NCBI RefSeq assembly: GCF_900324465.2
Contig: NC_046626.1
Span: 18,057,459 to 18,121,458, forward strand
DNA from: Anabas testudineus
Taxonomy: Eukaryota; Chordata; Actinopteri; Anabantiformes; Anabantidae
DNA length: 64,000 nt
Direction: 5' to 3'
Shown: positions 21,801 to 34,019 of the stretch, piece by piece
How positions within the stretch are numbered: position 1 is the first letter of the stretch
Layout of the letters: the number at the start of each line of letters is the position of its first letter
Program-made: the position numbers and the translations under genes
The notes under the pieces: generated by a model
What the model was told of the DNA's origin: nothing
Seen by the model: the letters and a program-made list of their open reading frames with translations, nothing else
Database searches by the model: none

Positions 21801-24570
21801 TACAGAGCCCCATGACAGAAGAACCAAAGGAGTATTTCAGCTTTTCACAAAAGAGGTTTGACATTTTGCTAAATAAATGATAAAATAAAGGAAACTAAAT
21901 TTTTATTACATTATAAGTTATAGCTTGTTTGTTTATTTAGTGTATTAGTTGCACTTGACAGTTTTCTTTTGTTTCTCTTTCCCACAAATTGAGTATAAAA
22001 AATCTTCTGTCTGTCACAACATGTTGCTTCATAGACCCGTTTATGGGCTGACGACAATTATGTGCAGAATTGTGTAATTACCTCTATAAAAAATATGCTG
22101 GGAGCCCAACTGGATGCAACAAATTACCGCTGTCAGTAATGCTGTCAAAGGTTAGTGTGAGGTCAGAGGACATAAAGTTTTGAAATAAAACGACAATGAG
22201 GAACCACCCAACAAAATGACTCACTTTTACTCACAAACTGCTTGCACAGCTGTGGTTAGAAATCAGATTGAGACCTAGCAGAAAGCTACAAGCTGTTTGT
22301 GTGGAAATATGAGGATGAAGGATTCTTATGGCTGGAAGAATGGTGTCTCATTTCCAGAACTGTGCACATGTGTTGCACATTTTGTATTGTTGTCTTTGTG
22401 TTTATTGTTCCACACTTGAATCTTCGCTGAGAATAACACATCAGCTTTAAGAGTGGAAAGTCGATGCCACATTGGAGACAGAGTTCCTTCTATGCCCTCT
22501 TTCATATGCGATTGTATCAAGCTATTGTTGCAGTGATGACTTAAACTCTTTGTTCCTTCTATGGGTCAGAGTGGGAGAGCCAAGAATTAATTTAGTTACT
22601 TAAAGAGAGTAGGAAGTCTACTCCCCAGAGCATTTTCACTGTGTACGAGCTTCATCAAAGCTGATGGATGCAATGTAAAACAAACTCTTGGTGGGATTGA
22701 ATCATCAAAATTAACTTTAGGAGGATGTCATTGTTCATTAGGAGGTAAAAAAAAAGAAAACAAGACACGTTGGGATTCGATAGTTTAGTGATTTTACTAC
22801 ATTGTCACCACTTTCACCTGATACTGTTGAGAATATACAATACTTAGGAGCCTGTGTTTACAATTACAATAACATATAAATCATATTTCATGTTATATTA
22901 CATATATTGAATTTTTAAATATCCCTCATTTGTAATAAATATGAAAAATGTACACAAACAAGCAAACAATAAAAAAACAGTTAAATAAGAAACAAGCACA
23001 CATTTGATGAACCGACTGTGCATCTACTACTGACCACATACAGTGCCACTGTGTGCACTCAAAAGTGGCTCAGCACATCTCTGATATCATATCTCATATC
23101 TGATACACTAGAATCCCCAAAATCACAACATTTCTGCTCAGCCGAGAATGAACAATGGCAGAGAAATTACCATGGCTTCCGAAAACCAAAACAAATAAAC
23201 ACACACAGAGTTTATAAGAACAACCCTTACTAAAAAGGCAAGACAGACTCCATGGACATACAGATAACGTGCTACTGTGCTTTACAAATGTTTGTAGCTG
23301 TTGTGATGTAAACTACAGCAGCTGGGTGTATTGGAGCCTTGAGTTAGTGTACTGTAAATGTCACCATGACCTGCTGAGCTAAAATATCATCATCTATCTT
23401 TAGCCAGCATCAAAAATGATGCCTTAAAATGTACTTATTTCTACATTTTTGCTATTGCTGAAGTACTTAAATACTTCCTGCACTCACTCTTTGGCCATGG
23501 ATCTGTATGAACTCTGTGTCCTGATGCTCCTGCATTGTGTTCCAGGTACCATAACTCCCAACGTGCCTGCAGCTGGACTTGCTATTGTAGCAGCCATGGC
23601 CCCATGCCAAAGGTTCCAACCCTTCTTAAAATAAAATAATAATAATGTCATTGTATCAGAACTTGGCACTGTCACCTTTCCTTTCCAAGTTCTAGACTTA
23701 TATGCAACTGAAATGTTGACTACATTCCACACCACCCCCGGTAGCCACCAGTAGTCAACCTCTAAAGCAGATTGCAACCACTGTGGTGGTTCAGACCGTC
23801 AAGGCCCTGCAGCCCTGAAGTAGCTTCAAACCGCTGTGGGCTGTCATGGGGCCTGAATCCAAGGAGAGCTGGAGGGAAGAAAGGAGGTGGTGAAAGTAAA
23901 GAGTGTGGTGAGAGACAAAGTAAACAGTGGAGTACAAATAGTGTGCATAGAGCACAGTTTGATTTATAATTAGTTTACTTTCAGCTCAGTCATCATGGTC
24001 GTTGTTTAATGTGAATTCATCTATATCACTTATATATATATATATATCATTACATGCATGTGACACAATTAAAGACAACCAAGGAAAGTCGTGACATCAG
24101 CAAAGCTAATAACATTTCAACATAACCAACAATCATTTGCTTCAGCGTAAATATTTAAAATACAGCATCTTTGAATCACTGGGGGACTCTAGAGCCATGT
24201 AGGGGCATCGTCCACTGCCTCCACGCACTCACTGTTAGCTCACGAAGACTGTGGTGCTCCAAATCTGTGTTTATCATCAGTGCTGTGTTCATTTTAACAT
24301 TATGTTAAGTAAACTACACATACAAGGTGTATTGCAAATATGAGTGTAACATTTGTAAATCCATAGCTTAAAGCAGACGACTCATACAGTAAGATGTAAA
24401 GGAGGTGGCGTTACATTAATTTACATGAACCTTGCCCAGCTGCCTCTCCCTGGATCATGCTATGCTAATTTCAGTAATTAATTAATCTACCAGTCAACAT
24501 GTCTCTTGGACCCCATGGGGGTCTTCTCGAAGATGTTTACCTTTGACTAGCACGTCCATATTAGATCAGA
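18895..24570. other. nfatc4 3' UTR and gene-poor intergenic DNA
   Basis: The nfatc4 3' UTR starts at 18895; no canonical AATAAA is obvious nearby, although an AATATAAA-like stretch lies near 19055. Beyond it I find no coding exon on either strand. Open frames at 19972-20202, 22326-22520, 23018-23233 and 23484-23777 lack protein-like composition. A TA microsatellite lies at 24030-24048. The segment at about 20.3-21.1 kb looks like old interspersed repeat but is unassigned. Confidence 0.5.
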
Positions 24571-24785
24571 TCAATCTATCTTTACAACAGGCTACGTACC
24601 ACAGGCTTTTAAAGTTGCTATAGTCAAACCTCTACTCAAAAAACAAATCTTGACTGTGGGGTTTTAGCCAATTATAGACCAATATCCAATCTGCCCCCTA
24701 GATCACAACATTTTATTACACACACTGGAACATGTCATTGGGTTTAAAGGAACAGCACTACGTTGGTTTAAATAGTATCTATCTA
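24571..24785 (+). mobile_element. L2/CR1-type LINE reverse-transcriptase relic
   Basis: One frame reads TTGYVPQAFKVAIVKPLLKK, then after two damaged codons DHNILLHTLEHVIGF and KGTALRWFK, each interrupted by a stop. These are the thumb-side and the DHxxLL...GtalrWFkSYL blocks of L2-clade non-LTR reverse transcriptases. The blocks in between, including the catalytic FADD box, are deleted. An A-rich run follows at about 24785. The piece is old and inactive. Confidence 0.75.
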
Positions 24786-26161
24786 AAAAAAAAAAAGTAA
24801 ATCTAAAGAAAAATATTGAAAATTGTTCTTTTAATCAAACCCAAACATAAAATAATACAACAACAGACATACACACTCTCGCACACATTTACCATGTGGT
24901 TTTATTGAAACACTGGGTTACATTTTCCCCAACACTGATGTAGTATGCACACATGAAACATCGAATGTGAAATATTAAAAAAATTAAGAATTCAACACCA
25001 ACAAAATTTAGAGAGAGAGAGAAAAGCAGAATTTACTAGTCTCTTTCTCTGATTATTTTTTTTTTACAGCAGTACAAAACCAATAGTTCCAATTTAAACT
25101 ATATGAATTTAGTGATGTGTCGTTGTGGTTGTGGTTGGTGTTGACAAATGCCTTGACATTTAAGCAAGCATAGAAATTACTGATAAGTGCACATGCCATA
25201 TGATTGTAACTTGCAGATACACATACAAATATTCCATAACAGGAGCAAAAAGCTTGCCTAGCATTCATCCTAACATCAAGTAAACTATTTCTGAACTACT
25301 TCAAGTCTTAAATCACTGGAGCTGTATAAAAATGACTCTCTTGGGAAACCCAAACAATCAAACAGTCAAATATTTTCTTTGATCTGTTTATTTAATATTT
25401 ATTATTTTATTACATTTTGTCCTTTGGCTGTTCAAAACAAAATCTAATTACAACTTAAGGCAGAGCATTGACATATACATTATGCAAAAATACTGAATAA
25501 TAAAAACAATATAAAAAGGCGTGACTTACTTTCTTCATTTGCCATCACGGACTATGTTTACATGCACACCATATTTTGGGTGTTAGGTTATATCCTCTTA
25601 TGGTTTACTCATATCCAGACATCGCAAACATACATGAAACAATCATGTATATTATGAATATTACAATGAGCACTGATCTGGCATTGTAATAAATAATAAG
25701 GTATTTTAATATCTTGGGGGTAATAACAGGTAATATCAGCAAGTTTCCAGCAATAACATTCAGGTCTCTTATAATCAAAGAAAGAGTCTATTCAGGTCAC
25801 CGGATGCAATGTTTGACTTTTACATGCTCCAACACATGAACAGAAAGCCTCAGTAATTTAAGTGAATATTGTCTGTACGTGTAAACATAGCCACTGACCT
25901 CTCCCACTCCTCTTCCTCTTCCCTCGCTCTAATCTAGATGAGCAGTATCCTCCAGACAAAATCTAATTTGCTGGGTTTGCAGGTGAGGTTTGGGTCACAA
26001 AAAGGATCAGATTAGACACGTTTACTAGATGAATTCAGTCTAACTGCCTCTTGCACACAAGCATCCTACAACTACTTTGGGACACGTGTTCATAAAAAAC
26101 AGACCAGCGTCACTGTGTGTATGCTAACCTTTGCTGACAATAATATATTTAAAAGCCAAAT
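24786..26161. other. Intergenic, no gene seen
   Basis: AT-rich sequence between the LINE relic and the myadm-type gene. The open frame at 25053-25268 (minus) is unconvincing. Part may be alternative long 3' UTR of the myadm-type gene. Confidence 0.4.
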
Positions 26162-26167
26162 TTTATT
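26162..26167 (-). terminator. Candidate poly(A) signal of myadm-type gene
   Basis: Minus-strand AATAAA about 45 bases past the stop codon at 26210. Confidence 0.4.
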
Positions 26168-26209
26168 TTATTTGGAGCATACTGCTGAGCTAACACCCTT
26201 TCTCTTCCT

Positions 26210-27091
26210 TCAAGCGCTGACAAACACCAGGCGAGTGGAGTAGATCAGGTCAGCCAGGTAGAGGATGAAGTTAACAGCGCTGAGCACAGCCACTGCGATG
26301 AGCTTATCCCATATGCAGAGCCCGACTGCACTGCCGCATTGGGATGGCCTGTCTTTTGTTCCACCATGCTTGGGGTCAAAGTTGAAGATGGGCCAGATGA
26401 TGGTTGCTGACAGATAGAGCACCACAGCCAGCAGGGCGTAGGCAGACAGGAAGCGGGCAAATGGGAAAGGGAGGCAGCCGGTGCACTCGCCTATGCACAA
26501 CAGGATTATGGCTGCTGAGAGGATGAAGCAGATGCAGTAGACAGACATGCAGTACTTGAGTGCATCATGACGGTCGTACAACACGGGGTCGCTGACAAAC
26601 ACGAAGATGATACAGGCCACAAAGGTCTCACAGACTTTCAACAGGCCGGGGGCTGTGGCCATGTAACCGGCCACTTCGCCTGGACGCGCCTTGCTGATGC
26701 TCACCTCGCTCATGTAGGCAATAGTGGCCAGGCAGGAGAAGACGGTTGACACAATGCGGTAGTCGCGGGTTTCATTTGGGCCCATGGATCCCTTGAGGTA
26801 GTACAGAGGGAAGATGATAGAGGCAGACAGGCAGAGTAAGGCAGCGTAGCAGGCGAAAGTAATGGGGAAGTTCTTCCAGGAGACGGGGGATCTGGCCTGA
26901 AGGCCGAACAGCTCCACCAGGATGACGAGCAGAGTCCCGGCAAAGCTGAAGGCCCAGCAGAAGATGCACCAGTCTCCGGTGCCATGGAAGAGTCTGCCGC
27001 CATGCACGGCCACGGAGAACGCCACACAGGAGAAGACCATGGCTGCCAACCGTGTCCATAGGAGAGGGCTTGAGTGGAGGACTATAGCCAT
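26210..27091 (-). CDS. myadm: Myeloid-associated differentiation marker (MARVEL protein)
   Basis: Intronless coding region of 293 residues. It encodes a multipass membrane protein with two MARVEL modules of about four helices each: residues about 12-140 (from [20 protein letters not shown] through [16 protein letters not shown]) and about 150-290 ([20 protein letters not shown] through [12 protein letters not shown]). Vertebrate MYADM (about 320 residues) organises ordered membrane domains and Rac1 targeting in endothelium and myeloid cells; that role is from the family. A splice acceptor (CTTTTAG) on the minus strand ends at 27170, leaving a short 5' UTR before the Met, so the coding exon is preceded by an intron. 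Fish have several myadm-like copies, so the exact orthologue (MYADM or MYADML2 type) is uncertain. In human, MYADM is not in the 14q block that the neighbours match. Confidence 0.88.
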   Translation of the reverse strand: MAIVLHSSPLLWTRLAAMVFSCVAFSVAVHGGRLFHGTGDWCIFCWAFSFAGTLLVILVELFGLQARSPVSWKNFPITFACYAALLCLSASIIFPLYYLKGSMGPNETRDYRIVSTVFSCLATIAYMSEVSISKARPGEVAGYMATAPGLLKVCETFVACIIFVFVSDPVLYDRHDALKYCMSVYCICFILSAAIILLCIGECTGCLPFPFARFLSAYALLAVVLYLSATIIWPIFNFDPKHGGTKDRPSQCGSAVGLCIWDKLIAVAVLSAVNFILYLADLIYSTRLVFVSA

Positions 27092-27169
27092 GATGGATGA
27101 TGTAGTAGCTGATGAGAGCAGCTGAAGCTTATCTTTATTTCTTTTGGGGCGTCACTCACACAGAGAGAG

Positions 27170-30100
27170 CTAAAAGAAGAAAAGACAATAAAAAAGAATG
27201 AGATTTCAGGGTTTTATGTCATTTTTTGACCTTCAGATGAAGTATGAGATGTGACCGAGTGAGGGCAGGCTCTCTACTCCTACATATCATGTTCTGAGAC
27301 AAACAATGCTCGTATTGTGTGTTGTGAATGGCTGAAACAACAAGTGAAACCATGAAAACACAATCTCAAACAACAAATAATGACTTCACTGTGGCCACAC
27401 TCGTCACAGCACATTGACATCTGATCAAATCAGTTGGCGAATACTTGTTACCACTCAATTAAGAGCGTTCCTGTGCTGAGTTCACACTGTTTCACCTCAC
27501 AATGCGAGTGTCAATGCTCTCTGAACATTATCTCCTCATTTATTATGACAAAGTTTAAAAAGTTTTTGTTATTTTTGATGTAGGAGGAAGATGACCTTTT
27601 GCTTTATGATTGTAATGATTAATGAAATATTAGAAATGTTTGCAGTTGACATTTAGCCTTGGTTCTTCACGTTAAACTTGGATTTTATTGCTGCTAAAAA
27701 TCTGACAAAATGGCGCCAAAGCAATGAAGGATGTTTCCAGATTACTCAAACCGGAACCCATTCTGCAGCTGCGTTATGAGTCATTGGTAGAGTACAGCCA
27801 GTATCTTCCTGCTTCACCAGAGTGAATTTGTATTGACCATTGGTGCATAATGGCATTAACATGAATAAGCTGTTGCTGTTTGACTCTGAGGTTGATACTG
27901 TACCATGACGAAAGATGATATTTGCTGAACGTTGATATCAAATTCCAGACTAAATATATCTAGATATGACAAGAACTTCATATTAGTGTTGTTATTTGTG
28001 TCATTCTTCATTTGTTCATTCTTTCTTTTATTTTTAAGACAACATTCAGAAGTGTGTGAACCCTTGGAAAACATTCAGAAGCGAGATAAGTTAGTCATTT
28101 CTACAGTGTAGAAACACTGTGGCCACACTGTCTGCCCTTCCTCCCATTCCTTCTTACACCCAACGCCCACTTGGCTCCACAAGCGCTGCGCTGCATGTTC
28201 CCAGTTTACACAGGGAGACAGTTATAAACAATGAGAAAAGGCCTGTTTACATTAGTCCCATTAAACACCTATGAAACAGTCGAGGCCGACTGGGTGAAAA
28301 GCTGAACTGGGGCAAAGTCTGAATACAAGGAAGAGGACAAACGAGACAGACATGGAAAAAGAGACCCCCAAAACACCTGCGGGGTGACTCATTTGAACCG
28401 AGTGGGGAGGTGAGGGGAGTAAAAAGAGGGAGGAATTCGGGGGAAGCCCTGTGCCTCAGCCGCAGAAGGACACAAAGTTTAAACACAGTGATGGAGTGGA
28501 ATTGCAGAGGAGTGAGTCATCACCAGGCCCCTCTCTTTCACCACTCTTGCTTGCTCTAAACCCCTCCTTCCTTATTTCGCGTAACATTTTCCAGCTCACT
28601 GATGTGTTCCAGATGTGGTGCCGTCTGTCTGCTGCTGAACAACTGGCAACTTTGTCATATTTGCCAAGGTCTTTCCTTTCCTCTCCTCCCTTTTTTTCTG
28701 TAATTTGTTCCCTCCTCATAGTCTCGTTTGGGGGCTACTCCCTCTCTTTTCCATCAGTTGTCCTATTTCTACCTCCCAGCTCAGTGCTCTCACTCCAGCT
28801 TTAAAGTCAGGGTACCAATTGCACTTCATGTAAACCACTCAAAATAAACGTACACAGAGGGTCGTAATGGAAAAATCAATCGCGCCATTCCTGCTGCCAT
28901 TACTTTTCTGGTTATGGAATTGAGTCAGGAAAGAAAATGGAGAGGAAAATTGCAGAAGAAAGGGAGAAAAAAAAGAAAAGAAACAAGAGTCCAATGTGGA
29001 AAAAGTGTCTTTTCACAGCACAGCATGGAAAACACAAGTTCACACAGACCTGGGCACTTCCCCAAATGGATGGGGAGCTGAAAATAGGCTAACCCATGGA
29101 GCTCGCAACAGGACAGCAAACAGGATGTGATACCACTATGTTCCTGTGTCACTTTCCATACAAAGAGCACACACACAGGCGGACACACGTGCGTATCATA
29201 AGATCTTTCAGGAAACAAGTGTTCATCTCAGACAGAGGTCGTGTACGCTGCTGGTTTGATTGCCATGACGCATCATTAATTCAAGTTCACCCGTAATTCA
29301 CTTAGAGGAGAGCAGGGGATCGAAGCACAAGACGGGTTATGTTGCCAAAACATCCCAGTGTGTGCATAAGAGCCTAATGTTAGTATATTATATTATTTAA
29401 AAGCCTTATTATAATAATATATGAACCATTGTACGTGCAAATCAAGACATGCCCAATAATCTGCACTTTGCACAGAACAGCATTAAAAACAATATATATA
29501 TATATATATATAAAGAAACACCATTTCTCTGATTAGGTTATTAACTTTTAATAAGGAACAGTCTGTAACTTGTTGGTGAGAAACTAAATCAGAGTCTTTA
29601 TTAATTGAGGCCAGTGACTCACATTTTCCAAAAAGGACAATAAATTTAGAAAATGTCCCCGTGGAGCAGTTTGACAGCTGTGTGTTGGGCTCTTGCATTT
29701 TCATTCATTGACAGTGATGGTAGGTGTGCTCTCTGCCACACCCTGTTCACAACACACAGTCTACCAAACAGAGGCTGACAAAAAACACATATTTATGACT
29801 ATTTATGACCAGAACACCACCAAGAAAAGAAACTTTTGATAGTGTCACACAGTTTCTCTATGCCTGAAAGTTTTTTGTATTATATTCTAGATTTATTCTG
29901 TTCTAGTGTTTTACTTTGCTTCTGTGATACACGCACATTTCCTCTTCAGGGTAATAATAAAGTGTTATCTTAATTATCTAAACTCTTTTCAAGAAAAGCC
30001 CGTTTCCAAAAAGTGAACACAGCCCCATTTTTACAAGTGAGATTTTCTTCAACATGTCAAAAATACAATCATATTTTTCATCTTTTTCCATCTGACATGC

Positions 30101-30205
30101 AAGATGCAACAAGTCGCAGCTGAACAAACTATTCTCCTTGCACAACGTTTCTCATCAACCAAACTAAACCTCCTAATGTCAGAGTTAGTTGCCATGTGCG
30201 CCTAC
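27170..30205 (-). other. Probable myadm 5' UTR intron
   Basis: It is bounded on the minus strand by donor CTGCAG|GTAGGC (exon edge at 30206) and acceptor CTTTTAG (exon edge at 27169). It contains a TA microsatellite at 29491-29512 and no recognised gene. The open frames at 28247-28486, 28451-28804 and 28925-29218 overlap on opposite strands and look like chance frames. Confidence 0.5.
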
Positions 30206-30400
30206 CTGCAGCTGAGCTCTGGTACATCCAGTGGTGGAGAACAGCAGATTGCAGCTCCTCAGCTCTTCTACTCGCCTTACTAGCAGCTCAGTGGAGCAAC
30301 TCCCCGCCCAGCAAACTAACTTACTCACATCTGTCTGAATTTCCTCCTCCTCCTCCTCCTCCACCCAACGACCGAGGTGGACCCAGAACATGATCACATT
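30206..30400 (-). promoter_or_regulatory. Probable first (non-coding) exon and promoter of myadm-type gene
   Basis: The minus strand reads a GGA-repeat (about 30341-30365), then GGGCGGGG (a GC box, about 30303-30310), then a segment without coding content ending AGCTGCAG followed by donor GTAGGC. This is the only good first-exon candidate upstream of the acceptor at 27170. Its 5' limit is not defined. Inference only. Confidence 0.45.
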
Positions 30401-30771
30401 AGGCTGCATGCAGAAATCTAGCCTCCAATACATTTACATGGCTTCACAAAGAGCGGTGCATGAAGTCATTGTTGCTGACAGCAATTAGTCTGTGTTATGA
30501 CTGTGTGGGAAGACAGAGCTCCTCAAACACGATGCCAGTAAAAACGCAGTTTTCCTTAATCCTCTTATTTAACTTTATAAGACTCTTATTTGAAAATGAG
30601 ACGTCTTTAATAATTTCTACACTTAAAACCAATGGTTTTTATTATTTTAATATACTCCCTGGCCACTTCACTAAGCAAATAATTAAGAGCCTTCCGTTGG
30701 ATATTTCCTGCAGTGATGCGTTTTTCTCAAATTGACTTATCATTTATCATTTATACACATGGATTGGCCAA

Positions 30772-30896
30772 ACTTGAACCGCGTAAAGAATATCTGGGAC
30801 ATGCTGCAGAAACCTTTACGCAGCAGGGCGATCCCACCATCAATGCCTGACGAGAAATTAGCTAATGCAACTCTGGATGGAAATAAAATGTGGTGA
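30772..30896 (+). mobile_element. Tc1/mariner transposase C-terminal relic
   Basis: One frame reads DWPNLNRVKNIWDMLQKPLR, followed by SRAIPPSMPDEKLANATL, then a stop. This matches the SPDLNPIENIWD block and C-terminal tail of Tc1 transposases, with the catalytic Glu position changed to Lys (RVK for PIE). Only about 40 codons remain. A MITE lies 95 bases downstream. Confidence 0.7.
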
Positions 30897-30991
30897 CAAG
30901 CGAAATCTTAAATCATCCTGGAAAACCCCGCATCAAGTATGATGAATCCAAAACAACCAGCGTTACTACCGACACAGGACACATGATGCTC

Positions 30992-31235
30992 CAGTGGCAA
31001 GAAAAAGTGTATGAAACTCAAAATCATGGTTTTCATGCATTAATTAATAAAATGTGAGGTGGGGGGTCAACCAGTTCTTAATTCCAAGGGTTCACATACT
31101 TTTCATTATCACTATGAGGTTTTTATTATTGTTCTCAATAAAGATCACATTAAGTTTGTTTAAACTCTTGTTTTATGACAAATTAGTGCAGAAAACCATT
31201 AAATACCAAGTGTCACATACTTTTTCTTGCCACTG
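30992..31235. mobile_element. Tc1-type MITE with intact ends
   Basis: The left end CAGTGGCAAGAAAAAGTGTA is matched inverted by the right end ACTTTTTCTTGCCACTG; an internal GTTCACATACTTTT also resembles the end. Length is 244 bases with no coding capacity. A TA follows the right end, as expected of a Tc1/mariner target site; the left flanking TA has decayed. This end sequence is familiar from fish Tc1 families. Confidence 0.75.
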
Positions 31236-31240
31236 TACAT

Positions 31241-31320
31241 ATTTGTCAGTGTGTATCTGCATCACCGCACTCTGGAGTTGTTTGTATGTGTTGCTTGGTA
31301 ACAGCGGCAGTAACCCCTGA
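31241..31320 (+). repeat. Local duplication block, copy 1 (pair at 33264-33343)
   Basis: ATTTGTCAGTGTGTATCTGC and the following GTTGTTTGTATGTGTTGCTT with GGTAACAGC recur, about 80% alike, at 33264-33343 (ATTTGTCAGTGCTGTATCTG ... TGTGTTGCTTAGTAACAGC). Copy 1 directly abuts the MITE end; copy 2 does not. Confidence 0.7.
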
Positions 31321-31604
31321 CAACCGTATTTATTTACCTGGAAAGGAAACAACCCCCCACTTCCTGATTGAGAGGTGTCCCAGGCAGTTTCTAATAAGAG
31401 TTTTTATTCTCACATTTTATTCTACTGAGGCGATATTGAGATGTTATAACAGATAATATAAATATTAAAACTTTTAAATGTACAGAATGGTCAAGTATAA
31501 ACAACAGAATGTGTTTACTATACATCACTGGGGCACATGAGTTATAAACGTGTCTGGATTTAAAAAAAAGGAGCAAATCTTAACTTAAACAACCATTACA
31601 ATCT

Positions 31605-32010
31605 CCTCAGGACTTCTGGTATCTGGCACCAAACCATCAGCAGCTCCATCTTTTGTGTCCTGCATGTTACAAGCTGGGGCCTCCATGGATTGGACTTTTG
31701 TTTCTAGCACATCCTACAAATGTTTGGTTGCACTGAGATGAGGGGAATGTGCAGACTAAGGCAAGATTTTGTCAGGTTCCTCCAACTATTCCTGAAGTAT
31801 TTTGCAACATGGTTGGGAGCATTATCCTGCTGAAAGAGGCCACTGTCATCAGGGAATGTGAGGGTAAAGTGGTTCAGCAAAATAACATCCACATTAATGT
31901 CAGGACCTTGGTGTAAGTAGGACATCGCCCAGAACATCACACTGCCTCCAGCTATTTGATGCACTGTATTTTTACACCTAATGATCACAGCCTGAATTCA
32001 ATTCGGCAGC
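31605..32010 (-). mobile_element. Tc1 transposase relic (same family as 40 kb element)
   Basis: The minus strand carries GGSVMFWAMSYLHQGPDINV, then FTLTFPDDSGLFQQDNAPNH, then a degraded tail including a LQD-like stretch. It parallels the 40 kb transposase at VTLWAIFCWDSLGP and GSGFLQQDNAPCN. The N-terminal half is missing, and the C-terminal part is out of frame. It is part of the duplicated mosaic. Confidence 0.75.
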
Positions 32011-33263
32011 TTTTTGTGTAACAGTAGCTGTGGTCTAGTCACTGGTCCTTCTCAAACCCCTACTCCTGCCCTGTATTCGCTTTGAACAAGAGCTTGAAGA
32101 AGTGACTGTTGCCATCTAATGGTTTTAATTTAATTCCACTTATTCCTTTGAACAGCTACTTTAACGCCAGCAGATGGTGCCACCACCTCATATAGAGACA
32201 GTAGGTTAATCCATGAATCCATGAATTATGCACATCAGCCTTGTTCATATGTAATGAATAAAGCATTAAAAAAATCCACAATCACCTTTTAACTTGTCAG
32301 TTTATTACCTACAGGTTGATAGGTTAAATGTGCTGAAACTGAAATAGACCTTACAACATGGGCTACAATAATTCCAATAATTAATTCAGTTGATCACTTG
32401 CTGCTGGGGGGCTGATATTAGGTGTATTCTCAAACTCATGTCAACAAAACACATTCATGGCCATTGTATATGAATAGTAAATCAGATTATTAATACCTTA
32501 CAGATATTTTACCCTTTAAATCTAATTAACATGTTGGTCTACTCTTTGAAGACAGAAGCACTGTAATAACTTTCTAAACGTGGGAAAAGACTCAGACCCA
32601 TAACTTCACTATTTTATGACCAAGAAGAGATTTTTACCAAACAAGTGAACAAGTGAATTTCAAGTCTTTGACATCACTTTGTAACCCTCTCCAGTTTCAT
32701 GTAAATCAACAATTCTTGATGGTAGACCCTCTGAAAGCTCTTTTTGCCGAGGCATGGCTCACACAAGAGTATTCTTGTGCGGAGCAAACAAAACATTAGT
32801 GTTTGTCAGTTGAAGTAGCGCTAGTCCACACTACAAACTCATTTTAACGTATGCCAACACCTTACTCCCATTAGGTTTTTACAGCATTTCTGAAATTTTA
32901 ACTGACACTTCGCAGATTAAACAGCCTCAATAAACTTAATTGATAAATTCCTTAGGTTTAAGTGTCATCTAATAAACTAAAACATTTACAGTGTTGCTCC
33001 TTAGTATAGCTGCAGCATGCTAATGCTTCCCCTAGTAGTCATCTAGTTTTATACATTCTTTTGTGAAATTACTGATTTGAGTGATGGGAAACCCTCGTAT
33101 GAGGCATAAATAAAGAAGTCATTTTTGATAGATACTTTATTACAAAAGGAAATTCTGATGATGCAGTAACCATTACATAAACATACAGATAATAGGAATA
33201 ATACAAACAAGAATTTGTGTAGATGTCCCAGTGTTGCCATCGACACAGACCCGATGAAGCCGA
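32011..33263. other. Intergenic, no gene seen
   Basis: A short CAGCAGATGGTGCCACCACC segment near 32166 recurs in variant form at about 33895 and 41527, marking edges of the duplicated units. Nothing else is recognised. Confidence 0.5.
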
Positions 33264-33343
33264 ATATTTGTCAGTGCTGTATCTGAATCACTGCACTCGT
33301 GTTGTTTGCATGTGTTGCTTAGTAACAGCAGTAAATGCGAGAA
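33264..33343 (+). repeat. Local duplication block, copy 2
   Basis: Pair of 31241-31320. After it, GCAGAGGTGTCAGAGACAC near 33393 also resembles GAGAGGTGTCCCAGGCAG near 31370, so the duplicated stretch is at least 150 bases with indels. Confidence 0.65.
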
Positions 33344-33741
33344 ATGGCAGCACATACACATTCTTACGAGATTACTTCATTCCACACGAGCAACGCAGAG
33401 GTGTCAGAGACACAATGTGATTGTGTGGGGAGAGAATCTCAGTTCAACTACTACTGTGCATGGATTAAGTGACTCTGCATCCCATGAGCTGGAGCTTCAG
33501 CTACTTTACATTCAGATCAGCAGCCTTTCATATGAAATATATGGCAAAATAATAAAAACTTGACCTGTAAAAACACATCTTAGTCTTATTTTTCCCCTAT
33601 ATTCTAATATTAGAGGGTGCCATGTTTAAGAAACCAGGTCTCAGACCTGTCCATGGAATAAGCTTCAGCACAATGCTGCTACTGGCCATTATACCCCAAC
33701 CCCCCCCACTCCTGAGTGTACTGAAAGCTCATGTTTTACAT

Positions 33742-33896
33742 GCAGCCACCTTGTTCTACCAAAACAGCTCTGACTTGTCAAGACTTGGACTCTACTAAAC
33801 CTCTGAAGGTCTCCTTTGGTATCTGGCACCAAACGCATATCCTTTAGATTGTGTAAGTTGCATGGTGGAGCCATCATGGATTGGACTCGCCTTTCC
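33742..33896 (-). mobile_element. Tc1 transposase C-terminal relic (same family as 40 kb element)
   Basis: On the minus strand APPCNLHNLKDM, followed by a frame break and a VPDTKGDLQRF-like stretch, parallels APPCSLQDLKDMLLTFWCQI of the 40 kb copy. It breaks off at CCAGCAGATGGTGCTG, the shared unit-edge sequence. Confidence 0.75.
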
Positions 33897-34019
33897 AGCA
33901 GATGGTGCTGTTCACTTGGGTCTCATCAGCCTTACCTACGAGTTTGAAGAGAATTTAATTACAAAAATCTGTAGTGCACCAATTTAAAGAGCACTGCAAA
34001 CTAGATTCTGAAATAAAAT

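Noticed and set aside
23484-23777. 97-codon minus-strand frame
   Set aside because: Mixed composition with overlapping plus-strand frames and no recognisable motif; it may be part of an unassigned repeat.
26567-26749. Plus-strand open frame and others opposite the myadm-type gene
   Set aside because: They are antisense shadows of a GC-rich coding region; no family resemblance.
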